Origin: Syntrophaceae bacterium UBA6255
GTDB taxonomy: Bacteria > Desulfobacterota > Syntrophia > Syntrophales > Smithellaceae
Assembly: GCA_002441205.1 (NCBI GenBank)
Contig: DJVN01000145.1
Coordinates: forward strand, 32,512-75,054
Direction: 5' to 3'
Length of the DNA stretch: 42,543 bases
Shown: in pieces, positions 16,451-24,776 of the stretch
Numbering within the stretch: position 1 is the stretch's first letter
How the letters are laid out: each line of letters starts with the position of its first letter
The notes under the pieces: model-generated
The model's input: only the letters and a program-made list of their open reading frames with translations
The model's database searches: none
What the model was told of the DNA's origin: nothing
Program-made: the position numbers and the translations under genes

Positions 16451-17476
16451 CTATTTATTTGTGTGGAATATTTTAGATAAGTTCCATTTTTTTCGCTTTT
16501 TCCAGTTACCTTTATGATATGCATAACTGGCCAGCAGAGGCAGAACGGAAGTGGCTTCGGCATAGACCATTTGCTCGCAGGAAGAATCCACTTTACCCCA
16601 TGAATTGGCTTCTTTAAGCGTGGAACTGGAGCAAGCACCATCACGCACGTCAGCCACGGTAATCTGCACTGCATATTTGTGCATGGGCACATCTTCCCCC
16701 AGAATTTCGGCGCAAACAACGGTATCCTGAGCGAAATTTTTCGGCACACCGCCGCCAATCATTAGCAAGCCGGTTGTTCCCGCTTTAATTTTAATCTCGG
16801 TTAGCTCCAGAAAATCTTTTACCGAATCGATGGAAACATGATTTTGGGGACGCTGATATTGATGCAGAACCAGTCCGAATCCGGCGGAACTATCGGAAAA
16901 AGCAGGGCAGAAAATCGGCACATCATTTTCATAAGCCGCCTGAACAAGGGAATCTTTCTTTTTGGCATTTTTCACAAGATACTTTCCCATCTCGGCAATG
17001 AATTCGCGCGATGAATAAGGGCGAGCTTCAAGTCCATCAGCAATTTTTTTGATGGTTTTGTCGCAGGCCTGCAAATCATTTTCGCTGATAAACGTGTCGT
17101 ATATTCTATCAATATAAAGTTTACGCAGAAGTTTGTCGTCAACAAAAGGGGTCCCCTGATAATGATTGAATCCCAGGGCCTCAAAGAAATCCATATCAAC
17201 AATGGAAGCCCCCGTGGCGACGATGACATCAATCATTTTATTCTTAACCAGATCAACATAGACCTGCATACACCCGGCCGCGGACGTGGAACCCGCCAGT
17301 GTCAATATCACCACGCATCTTTTCTCTTTAAGCATGCGGTCGTAAATATCAGCGGCGTTAGCCAAGTCACGGGCGGAGAATGACATCTTTTTCATCGAGT
17401 TAATGATGTCCACCGCATTGATTTTTTTTATGTCAATATGTTCAATTTTTTTCTTTAGCAAATCTTTCTTCTTCAT
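16451..17476 (-). CDS. Deoxyhypusine synthase family protein (probable polyamine enzyme)
   Basis: 341 residues from ATG 17476 (an in-frame TTG lies just before it; GGGGAG and AGGA are upstream). It is clearly of the deoxyhypusine synthase (DHS) family: LAGSTSAAG near the N-terminus, NAD-site segments such as VATGASIVDMDFFE, PAFSDSSAG, and the C-terminal LKEANSWGKVD. In the last, Lys295 matches the Lys that forms the aminobutyl intermediate, with Glu289 and Trp293 conserved. The human GGGMVKHH His is replaced: here GGGVPKN has Asn247. Bacteria lack eIF5A; a DHS homologue in Anabaena (SpeY) is reported to make homospermidine, so a spermidine or putrescine aminobutyl-transfer role is likelier than hypusine. 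It lies 88 bases behind an ATP-grasp gene on the same strand. Confidence 0.88.
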   Translation of the reverse strand: MKKKDLLKKKIEHIDIKKINAVDIINSMKKMSFSARDLANAADIYDRMLKEKRCVVILTLAGSTSAAGCMQVYVDLVKNKMIDVIVATGASIVDMDFFEALGFNHYQGTPFVDDKLLRKLYIDRIYDTFISENDLQACDKTIKKIADGLEARPYSSREFIAEMGKYLVKNAKKKDSLVQAAYENDVPIFCPAFSDSSAGFGLVLHQYQRPQNHVSIDSVKDFLELTEIKIKAGTTGLLMIGGGVPKNFAQDTVVCAEILGEDVPMHKYAVQITVADVRDGACSSSTLKEANSWGKVDSSCEQMVYAEATSVLPLLASYAYHKGNWKKRKKWNLSKIFHTNK

Positions 17477-17563
17477 CAAATCCTGACTCCCCTTGAGTAT
17501 CTGTTTATTTTATTAATATTTTTAAATCATCGACCGTTAAAAGTCAACTTCCGGTAATCGGCA

Positions 17564-18589
17564 TTATGATTTGGCGTTTTTTCCAAAAATCGGATGTCTT
17601 TTAGCGGCCATTTGCACAATTGAGCCGCCCATTTGAGCATAGGTTATTCCGTCGGTTTCCGCGGCGCAAGCCATGCTGGCATCAGAGCTGATATCCGCGT
17701 TGGGATTAACATCCAGAACATAAAAAATATTATCCCGCAGCCTGATATCCATGCGAGCGTAATCCCTGCACCCTGTTGCTTTGTAAGCGTCGCGGCAGAC
17801 CTTCTCCATTGCATTTTTTTCATCATTCGTAAGAGGAGCGGGCAGCAGGGTTTTAATTTCTTCATAGTGCTGTGAACCGGGAATAAATTTCGCTTCATAT
17901 GTGCACAGCCGATCAGTTATGTTGCCGAAACAGGAAAAATCCATTTCCGCCGCGGGAAGCACGGTTATTTTTTCGTTGCCCCAGACCGCGACATGAAACT
18001 CGCGTCCGTCAATAAAATCCTCCACGAGCGCGGGCTGGCAATATTTATCCAGAACGAATAATATTCGTTTTCTTAAATCAGACGGATTCATCACCACGGA
18101 TTCGGGAGTGATGCCAGCGGAGCAATGTTCATTTTGCGGCTTGACAATCGCCGGAAATATTTGCCAGTCGTGTATATCGGAAGAATTATAAATCTTCCAG
18201 GCCGGCGTGGGAATGGATACTTTGTCCAAAATGACTTTAACCCTCTGTTTGTCCTGCGATAGCGCCAGAGCAACAGAGTCAGCGCCGGTAAAGGTGTATC
18301 CGAGAGTTTCCAGCTTTTTTGCAACCAGCCATTCACTGTGTTCCACCCCCGGAAGACCTTCGCACCAATTAAAAATTATACATTTTCCGGGATCGAATAA
18401 CCTGAGGTAAGCGGCAATATCGTCATGCTCAACTTTAACAAGCGTCATAGGATATCCCGTTGTTTGAAGCGCATCACCAAGCTCGGCTGACTGTCTGATC
18501 ACCTCGTCCTTTTCCTCTTGCGTCCATTCCCGGTTAACATTATACAACAGGACCACAGGGATTTTCTCAGGCGCTATATCTTCCGACAC
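17564..18589 (-). CDS. ATP-grasp ligase, D-Ala-D-Ala ligase-like
   Basis: 341 residues from GTG 18589, with AGGA seven bases upstream. The protein has the ATP-grasp layout of the D-alanine-D-alanine ligase type: an N-terminal Rossmann-like part (1-100), the ATP-binding Lys150 in AIVKPQNEHCSAG, the adenine/carboxylate region LVEDFIDGREFHV at 188-200, and the metal site RMDIRLRDNIFYVLDVNPN at 279-297. The substrate loop differs from true Ddl (no EGSSVG, and VNPNADIS instead of the Ddl end), so a carboxylate-amine ligase with another substrate is likelier. It is 219 bases after the radical SAM gene and 88 bases before the DHS homologue. A polyamine or peptide conjugation role is inference. Confidence 0.85.
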   Translation of the reverse strand: MSEDIAPEKIPVVLLYNVNREWTQEEKDEVIRQSAELGDALQTTGYPMTLVKVEHDDIAAYLRLFDPGKCIIFNWCEGLPGVEHSEWLVAKKLETLGYTFTGADSVALALSQDKQRVKVILDKVSIPTPAWKIYNSSDIHDWQIFPAIVKPQNEHCSAGITPESVVMNPSDLRKRILFVLDKYCQPALVEDFIDGREFHVAVWGNEKITVLPAAEMDFSCFGNITDRLCTYEAKFIPGSQHYEEIKTLLPAPLTNDEKNAMEKVCRDAYKATGCRDYARMDIRLRDNIFYVLDVNPNADISSDASMACAAETDGITYAQMGGSIVQMAAKRHPIFGKNAKS

Positions 18590-18808
18590 GGTGCTATCCT
18601 TACCATTAAATTTTACAGCTTATTTTCCAGAATTTTAATCTGATAAAAAATCTGCCTTCTTTGGAAAGAATTGTAGATAAGCGATGTCTTTATGTCAATA
18701 AATATTAAGTTCGAAATATGCAGAGCCAAAAACACACTGAAGCATTAGGTCAAATCCTGCTGTTTGATGATTGATATCGGTTAGATCATAATAATCTTGT
18801 TTTTATAA

Positions 18809-20260
18809 TCATTCCCCCATCCACTTGCGCAACCAGTGTTCAGGCATCCACGAATACCAATTGTGTTTTAAGCGAAAACGCGCCAGGGGGCGATACATGG
18901 CGGCCAGAATTCTCAAGACCGCGGAATCGGACTGATAACTCATTTTTCGATCGGCTAATACGCTTACAATTTCAATTCGTTCCATTAGTTTTCGCGTTTC
19001 CTTATCTTGATCTCGGCCAACATACTGTGTCCAGTTGAAGTTTCCCCATCCTTCCAATGTTTTCGGCGTCACATCATCCATGTGAACGATCTGCTCGCAA
19101 AGGCTGGTGCCGGGATATGGTTTATAAAAATGAAAAGCGCTGATCAAGGCCTGAGGATTGTCGCGCAGAAGCGCCCAGGCCAATGTCGTGGACTGAAGAA
19201 CATCCTCCCGGGTTTCCGTGGGGAAGCCGCACATAAAATTATAATAGACTTTCAGCCGAGGATAGCGGGCCAAACGGCGGTTGAAAGCCAGCACATTTTC
19301 AGGATGAATATTTTTGTTGAGGATTTCCAGGATGCGGGGCGATCCGGATTCAACCCCAACCTGCAGATAAGCACCTCCGGCCTCGATAATAAGTTCCAGA
19401 TCAGCGTCACTCATCTGATCAAAGGTGTCGATGCGGGAGCCCTGAAATCCCATTTTGATTAACCATTGACGCTTCAGCACTCCTTTCATGATCTCTCGCG
19501 TGCGCTCTTGATCGATAAAAAAACCGTCGTCGACAAAGTGAAAAGCGCTAACGCCATACGTTTCAACAAGAGGCGTCAATAAATCCAGCACACGAGATGC
19601 GCTCAACGCCCGCCAGCGACGCCGGGAGTACAAGGGGTTATAGCAAAAAGTACAATTAAACGGGCATCCCCGCGATGTTTCAAATTCCAATACGCGATCT
19701 TCATCGAAATAACGGTGTAGGTACTTATCCACGTCAATAAGATGGTATGGCACCGGAGGCAGAGTATCCAAATCCAGAAAAGGGCGGTCCGGATTATTCA
19801 CAATTTCGCCACGATCTTTATACACGACACCTTCAAGACCGCGCAGTGATTCTCCCCTTTCCATGCGCAAAACGAGTTCAAGAAAACTCTCTTCGCCTTC
19901 TCCTTTAATTACGATATCGATCAGAGGATTTTCCACCGTCTGCAAAGGAAACAAAGTGGCGTGGACACCTCCCCAAACAACTGGTGCGGATGATTGTTGC
20001 TTCACAAAGGCCGACATGTCCAGCGCACAGGTGATTTGGGAACCTGTCATGGAGGTCACGCCAACGCAAATCGGGTTTTGCATCAGAGCATTGCGAAGGT
20101 CATCTTTCCAATCAGCGGAAGATCGCTGATCAATCAAGATAATCGGATAGCCGGCTTCATCAAGCTTAGCCGCCGCTCCCAACAATGACAAAGGGACCCA
20201 TGGACGAAAAACTTTAGAATAAAGTCCTTCCGCAGGGCGCAACAAAATGACCGGTCTCAT
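18809..20260 (-). CDS. B12-binding-type radical SAM protein
   Basis: 483 residues. Residues 1-150 form a Rossmann-like cobalamin-binding-type domain (LLGAAAKLDEAGYPIILIDQR, PVVWGGVHATLFP, IVIKGEGEESFLELV). The B12-ligand DxHxxG motif is not seen, as in many members of this class. The radical SAM core follows, with Cys199, Cys203 and Cys206 in SRGCPFNCTFCYNP, then FVDDGFF, LQVGVESGS and NFMCGFPTET. The C-terminal segment (about 390-483) is helical with Trp-rich HNWYSWMPEHW. This is the BchE/P-methylase-like class, and the substrate cannot be read from sequence. Methyltransferase, ring-forming and anaerobic roles are all possible. It is first in the run towards the ATP-grasp and DHS genes, but the 219-base gap makes operon membership uncertain. 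Confidence 0.88.
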   Translation of the reverse strand: MRPVILLRPAEGLYSKVFRPWVPLSLLGAAAKLDEAGYPIILIDQRSSADWKDDLRNALMQNPICVGVTSMTGSQITCALDMSAFVKQQSSAPVVWGGVHATLFPLQTVENPLIDIVIKGEGEESFLELVLRMERGESLRGLEGVVYKDRGEIVNNPDRPFLDLDTLPPVPYHLIDVDKYLHRYFDEDRVLEFETSRGCPFNCTFCYNPLYSRRRWRALSASRVLDLLTPLVETYGVSAFHFVDDGFFIDQERTREIMKGVLKRQWLIKMGFQGSRIDTFDQMSDADLELIIEAGGAYLQVGVESGSPRILEILNKNIHPENVLAFNRRLARYPRLKVYYNFMCGFPTETREDVLQSTTLAWALLRDNPQALISAFHFYKPYPGTSLCEQIVHMDDVTPKTLEGWGNFNWTQYVGRDQDKETRKLMERIEIVSVLADRKMSYQSDSAVLRILAAMYRPLARFRLKHNWYSWMPEHWLRKWMGE

Positions 20261-20456
20261 ATTTTCTTCTGCGGATTTGATTTTGATAAGAATGCCTTTT
20301 AAAAAACAATTTTTTAGAAAAGGATTTTAGAGAAGCGATGTATGACTGTCAAGGAAAGATTGGATAGAGCTTAAATGACAAATTTACCAAATGTTCTGTA
20401 TTGCCTCGCTAACTCTCATTTTGATGCTTCGTATGAAACGACGATCCTAATTTTTA

Positions 20457-21206
20457 CTATGGTTTATGGACGTAAGATTTTACGAGGCGTTTGACGTCCT
20501 CGGAGATCAATTCCAGCCGGTACAAAAATAGCGGCTGAATCTCAGGCGGAACATGGTAATGGATATCTTTAATCAAGCCTCTGAAATCACGATTGTTCAT
20601 GGATTTTGTTTTGTACCATTTCTTTTTTTTTGTATCATCAAAATCAGTCAAAAACATTTCGTCGCCTCGAAATACCGTGTTTTTCAAACGAATATCTCCA
20701 TGGATTAAGCCAAGATTATTTATTTTTCTTGTCATGTCCACGATTGAATTAATAGCTTTTTGAATTTTTTCCGTATTACTTTTATTATTCATAAAGTACT
20801 GTTCCCCGTTGATGCCCTCAACCCATTCATATATGAAATAGGAATCGCCGCGTAGAGGCCCTATTCTTGTTTCTTTATAAGCCATTGGCCGTGGCGTCGG
20901 TATCCCGTTCCGGTTAAACAAGAAAGAGTAATGCCATGACCGGCTGGCCCGCGTTCTTCTGAAAAAACGTTTTATTTTATGCCATGTGGATTTGTAGTTA
21001 TGAATTTTGATTATCGCCGGGATTTTATCGATTCCCAGGTAGACTATTTTGTTTTTAAAATTATCCTGGATAATTTTTGCGTTGCTCCGACGAATATAAT
21101 TATCAGGATTACTTAGAAGATCCCGCATTTCGGCGGACATTAAATCTTGATCGCAGACGATATGCGTGAAAAAATCTTTATGTTGATAGAACTGTTGCTT
21201 TTTCAT
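20457..21206 (-). CDS. WaaP/Kdo-kinase-like LPS kinase
   Basis: 249 residues from ATG 21206, which lies four bases after the stop of the upstream GT9 gene; a longer frame from ATG 21254 would overlap that gene and lacks a ribosome site. It is a protein-kinase-fold small-molecule kinase of the lipopolysaccharide kinase type. Lys67 (PAIIKIHN) is the likely ATP lysine, HGDIRLKN at 159-166 is the catalytic loop (Asp161, Asn166), and LTDFDD at 176-181 supplies the metal Asp. The RRTRASRSWHYSFLFNRNGIPTP stretch at about 84-105 is typical of the family. Coupling with a heptosyltransferase suggests phosphorylation of core or Kdo sugar at the inner membrane face. Confidence 0.82.
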   Translation of the reverse strand: MKKQQFYQHKDFFTHIVCDQDLMSAEMRDLLSNPDNYIRRSNAKIIQDNFKNKIVYLGIDKIPAIIKIHNYKSTWHKIKRFFRRTRASRSWHYSFLFNRNGIPTPRPMAYKETRIGPLRGDSYFIYEWVEGINGEQYFMNNKSNTEKIQKAINSIVDMTRKINNLGLIHGDIRLKNTVFRGDEMFLTDFDDTKKKKWYKTKSMNNRDFRGLIKDIHYHVPPEIQPLFLYRLELISEDVKRLVKSYVHKP

Positions 21207-21210
21207 TTTC

Positions 21211-22314
21211 TTAACTTTTGGAATGATATTTAGCAAGCCAACGTTTGACCTCATTAAATACTACATGCGGATCTATATCGGCCATGCACGGAGCAAGGCG
21301 GTCCCGTTCTCCACATCTGGCAGAGTGGCCGCAGGGAACGCACTCCAGGGACGACTGAAAGAGGGTAATATCTCCATAAGTTTGAACAGGCGCCGACTGG
21401 CTTCCGGCTTTTTGCAGTACGTTTGACCATGGCGACCAGATTTCAGGGATATTAGGACCGAAAATGACAAAAATCGGTTTGTTGAATGCAGCTGCCAAAT
21501 GACAGTTAAACGTGTCAACTCCCACAAAAGCCATGGACATGTCGGTTAGAGCGGCGCATTCTTCCAACGATATTTTGCCAATCAGCGAATGCACATTTTT
21601 CAATGCCGGCATTTGGGCGGCAACCTGACGGTCGATTTCTCCTTTCCCGCCGGTAACGATGATTGGGATGTCAAGGGAATTCAGTAATTGCAAGAGAATA
21701 TTTCTTTGTTTTTCCGGATATAATCGGCACAAAAACTTACCGGTCGGATGAAAAATTACAAACCGGTCGATGGCCATATCCTTCAATATACTCTGCACCT
21801 TTTGTTTCGCGACATCCGAGTAACAGGCAGACAGGACAATTCTATCGATGGATATTCCCAGTCTGCGTAAAACTTCGACATTGTTTTCAACAATGTGACG
21901 TTGCGGATTAAATTGATAACCATCATCCATCAACATCCGATGCCACCAGTTTTTGGAAAAGGTTGGCTCTCTGGTTCCGATGGATATTCTGCCGGCCATG
22001 TACGCGTATATATTGCTTCGTTCGTTTGTGGTAAAGGACACCGCTAAATCATAGTGACGAAATATTCTTCGAATCAACTTTATTTGCATCGCCATGCTTG
22101 AGAAACCAGCCTTGGCCAGGAAATGACTGTCCAAGGGGATGACATTGTTGATTCCATCCAGAAGTTTCGCGGCCGCGACTGTATCTTCGTTGACCAAAAG
22201 ATCGATTGATACATTCGGAAATCGGCGGCTCAGAATGTTTATTACCGGAGAAAGCGCCAGAACATCGCCAAGAGATCTTCTTATTATCAGCAGGATTTTT
22301 TCAGGTGATTTCAT
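21211..22314 (-). CDS. Glycosyltransferase family 9 (heptosyltransferase-like)
   Basis: 367 residues of the ADP-heptose:LPS heptosyltransferase family. Features are LLIIRRSLGDVLALSPVI at the N-terminus, PNVSIDLLVNEDT, FVIFHPTGKF at the start of the C-terminal Rossmann domain, LIGKISLEECAALTDMSMAFVGVDT, and NKPIFVIFGP. A Cys-rich insertion near the C-terminus (CVPCGHSARCGERDRLAPC) is also seen in other GT9 proteins. It probably transfers heptose or a related sugar to the LPS core. ATG 22314 has only a weak ribosome site. The overlap-level spacing to the kinase downstream shows a two-gene LPS core unit. A 219-base gap upstream holds nothing recognisable. Confidence 0.87.
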   Translation of the reverse strand: MKSPEKILLIIRRSLGDVLALSPVINILSRRFPNVSIDLLVNEDTVAAAKLLDGINNVIPLDSHFLAKAGFSSMAMQIKLIRRIFRHYDLAVSFTTNERSNIYAYMAGRISIGTREPTFSKNWWHRMLMDDGYQFNPQRHIVENNVEVLRRLGISIDRIVLSACYSDVAKQKVQSILKDMAIDRFVIFHPTGKFLCRLYPEKQRNILLQLLNSLDIPIIVTGGKGEIDRQVAAQMPALKNVHSLIGKISLEECAALTDMSMAFVGVDTFNCHLAAAFNKPIFVIFGPNIPEIWSPWSNVLQKAGSQSAPVQTYGDITLFQSSLECVPCGHSARCGERDRLAPCMADIDPHVVFNEVKRWLAKYHSKS

Positions 22315-22533
22315 AAAGACACGCGGGAGTCAGCAGTTCAAAGGTAAAATAAAAAGAAAAATAGTCTATTTCCGGACATTTTTTATAAAATCTTCAACCT
22401 TCCCGAGTGCTCAAAGCCTTATATGAAATGACTGTTATCCCGATTAATGAACTTTGATCTTTGTCAGTAGTCGCTCATTAAATTTTGTCTAACTCGGAGC
22501 CCCTTTAATTTATAGAACCATATCTGCCAGTGT

Positions 22534-23733
22534 TTATTTGCACACCGCTTTTAGAATGGTTTCCCCGTTTGATTCCGGTTGTATCATCAGCCATTCGGGA
22601 TTTTTGTACGTATGAGAAAACAATGCTTTCCCATCTCGATCATATAAGAATAAATATAATGTCCTTTCGCTCTGGTTTGAACAGCCTATTTCAGACAAAT
22701 AAACCATATACGATAGCTTGTCATATCCCTTGGTTGATAATCTGTTTTCTCTTCTATACTGAATGGCTTCAGATATTTCTTTTTTCGAAAAAACCCATTT
22801 ATTCAAAACCTTTACTACATCGCTATCTTTATCAACCTTGCCCTTCTTATAATAATGAAGCGTACCTCTTTTATCCTTGCCATATTTAACCCATTCAGAC
22901 GCCTCAGGTTCGGAGATCTCATTCATGGGTACGGTTTGATAAGCATTCGACAATAAAACTTTTCCCGTATTGACCTTCCGGACTTTTGTCACTTTACTAT
23001 CCTTATAGATCAATCTCTGAACGATAACGTCCAGATGGAGAAATTTCCCTAATTGTAAAATATCTTTATCTGATATTCCATATAATGATATTTTATGCTC
23101 TCCTGCAACCTTCACAAAAGAGTTCTTGTCCAGCACCTCGTATTTATCCGGGCTATTGCCCGTCATTGCCAGAAACTGTTTTTCTTCCTCATTCTCCATG
23201 ATTTCTTTTTGATGCGCATCGATATTGGGAATTTTGACTTCAACGATCAATCCCACATTGAGTTTTCCTGTCTTCTCCGGCATAACCTTATCAATATCAT
23301 GACACCAGTCGGCATACTCAGCACCTGATCCCCACCCTTTTAAACAAGTTTCCTGATTAAGATAGTTAATGATGACGTCCGGATTTAAAGTTATTTTTAC
23401 CTTTTCACAAATTCTTCTGCCGTTTTCTTCCGCCCTGTCTGTTCGACGAAGAACCTCTACTTTTTCATAATGATTATTTATCGTATGCTTAATACAGTCC
23501 GGAGCAGTATTCGATAATTGAGATCCCTTAACCAACTTTTTTAGAACACTTTCTCTTGCTTTCACACTCACGGATTTCTTAAATTCATCGAGATTTTTCT
23601 TATTTTTCACATCCCCTTTATATACGTCACAATATTCACTCATTATTTCTTTTGATTCCGAAAACCCGATGGAAGGAAATGCAATGATGATAATCGCTAA
23701 AAGTATGATCATCCGCTGAATTTTATTTTTCAT
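22534..23733 (-). CDS. Exported protein of unknown function, possible LpoB/CsgG-like segment
   Basis: 399 residues with a clear signal peptide (hydrophobic 8-22, cleavage near GFSES). I do not recognise a family for the whole protein. Residues about 155-255 (KLNVGLIVEVKIP ... KYEVLDKNSFVKVA ... KDILQLGKFLHLDVIVQRLIY) resemble the alpha/beta layout of LpoB/CsgG-type periplasmic domains, where a parameter-like 'level not known, try default' helix precedes a beta strand; this is a weak inference. Six or more Cys suggest disulfides. Ribosome site AGAGGA precedes ATG 23733. It sits in an AT-rich accessory stretch with a hairpin repeat upstream and no co-directional partner. Confidence 0.8.
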   Translation of the reverse strand: MKNKIQRMIILLAIIIIAFPSIGFSESKEIMSEYCDVYKGDVKNKKNLDEFKKSVSVKARESVLKKLVKGSQLSNTAPDCIKHTINNHYEKVEVLRRTDRAEENGRRICEKVKITLNPDVIINYLNQETCLKGWGSGAEYADWCHDIDKVMPEKTGKLNVGLIVEVKIPNIDAHQKEIMENEEEKQFLAMTGNSPDKYEVLDKNSFVKVAGEHKISLYGISDKDILQLGKFLHLDVIVQRLIYKDSKVTKVRKVNTGKVLLSNAYQTVPMNEISEPEASEWVKYGKDKRGTLHYYKKGKVDKDSDVVKVLNKWVFSKKEISEAIQYRRENRLSTKGYDKLSYMVYLSEIGCSNQSERTLYLFLYDRDGKALFSHTYKNPEWLMIQPESNGETILKAVCK

Positions 23734-23876
23734 AAATCCTCTTTACTGGATATAAAATTGAAAATTGTTTATAGATTTGATAACTTATGGCACAAATCAA
23801 CTTAACTTTTTTTAAGATTATCATATTTCCAATTATTTACAAGATACAATTTACCCGTTGTCAAATTCACGGGTAT

Positions 23877-24113
23877 GAACCCCAGGGCAAGCCCTGGACC
23901 CTAATTCCGCAGCAAGCTGCGGGGTATCATATCCATGCTTATGCAGGATAATTCGATTTACAAGTTTCAGCGCACTGCGTTTCTGAAACTTGGATCTCAT
24001 GACCCTCCGCTGTGCGGGATTGTTCGACTTACAAATTTCAATGCACCTATAGTGCCCCTATAGTGCCCTTCAGGGTATTTAGGGTATTCTTTTTTGAAAT
24101 TTGAGTCTCACAA
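23877..24113 (+). repeat. Modular hairpin repeat array, locus 2 (long composite)
   Basis: 237 bases that share module order with 32026-32284. The modules, in order, are TCACGGGTATGAACC; an AGGG-CAAG-CCCT hairpin; TTCCGCAGCAAGCTGCGGGG; GGATAATTCG followed by a 10-bp perfect hairpin (CAAGTTTCAG at 23961-23970 with CTGAAACTTG at 23983-23992, inner CGCA/TGCG); CCGCTGTGCGGGATTGTTC; a doubled CTATAGTGCCC; TTCAGGGTATTTAGGGTATTC; and AAATTTGAGTCTCACAA. No transposase or coding signal lies in it. It sits 144 bases upstream of the minus-strand exported-protein gene, in its promoter side. Confidence 0.8.
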
Positions 24114-24197
24114 TCAGTCAGGCAAGCTTCCGGGACACCTCTCATTTCTGACCTGCTGTATATCTGTAAAAATTCCTATCAAGACTTATTTCTCTGT

Positions 24198-24365
24198 TTA
24201 CAGATTGAAAATTTTCTTAATGATTCTTATTAAACTTTTTTTCCTCCGGTGAATTGATACCTCTATGGCCTTTTCCCCTCGTTTGAAGGTTAATAGGGTA
24301 AGGTCTAAAACATCTTTAGGAGGAGCAGCTAATTTATGCTTATCTTTTCCACCCAAGACGCTCAT
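24198..24365 (-). CDS. Possible small protein, 55 residues
   Basis: An intact frame from ATG 24365 to TAA 24198-24200, with AGGGG seven bases upstream as a good ribosome site. The sequence starts MSVLGGKDKHKLAAPPKDVL and ends in a basic amphipathic stretch (RRKKSLIRIIKKIFNL). It has no similarity I recognise. It lies antisense to a 105-codon plus-strand frame that has no ribosome site, so I favour the minus strand. It may also be the decayed tail of a lost gene. Confidence 0.35.
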   Translation of the reverse strand: MSVLGGKDKHKLAAPPKDVLDLTLLTFKRGEKAIEVSIHRRKKSLIRIIKKIFNL

Positions 24366-24776
24366 ACATTTTCCCCTAAATTGGCTTGTTTCCCATTATA
24401 TTAATAACAGATTGAATTTACACATGCTGACGGAAACCATTCTTTTCTTTATCTCAAAATATCACATTTATCGAATTGTGGATATAGAAGGACCGACAAC
24501 GAATCTGATTATTAAAATGTCTCATTCATATAAGAAATCTTGTATCATAAGGGAAATAAAAAGAAAAATGAAAAAGAGGTGATTTTATTTTCACAAATAT
24601 TTCACAATAAAAATCTGACGATAAGCAATGTAAGTATTTGCTAAATCCACCGGAGACGGTTCATCCCATTATGAACAAATTTGCGTTTGCTTCTATAAGC
24701 GAATCTATGATAAAAAAGGCAGAACCTGCATATCAAAAGAATTTAGGAAGAAAAAAGTCTTTAAAGGGAGAAAAAC
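24366..24776. other. AT-rich stretch without a recognisable gene
   Basis: No RNA gene or repeat module is seen. A plus-strand frame at 24638-24919 runs into the DUF4845 gene in another frame and has no family resemblance. The promoter of the DUF4845 gene should lie here; no convincing pair of boxes was found. AAAGGGAG before 24777 is the ribosome site of DUF4845. Confidence 0.5.

Noticed and set aside
24265..24582. 105-codon plus-strand frame
   Set aside because: No ribosome site, no domain pattern, and it opposes a better-supported small minus-strand frame.
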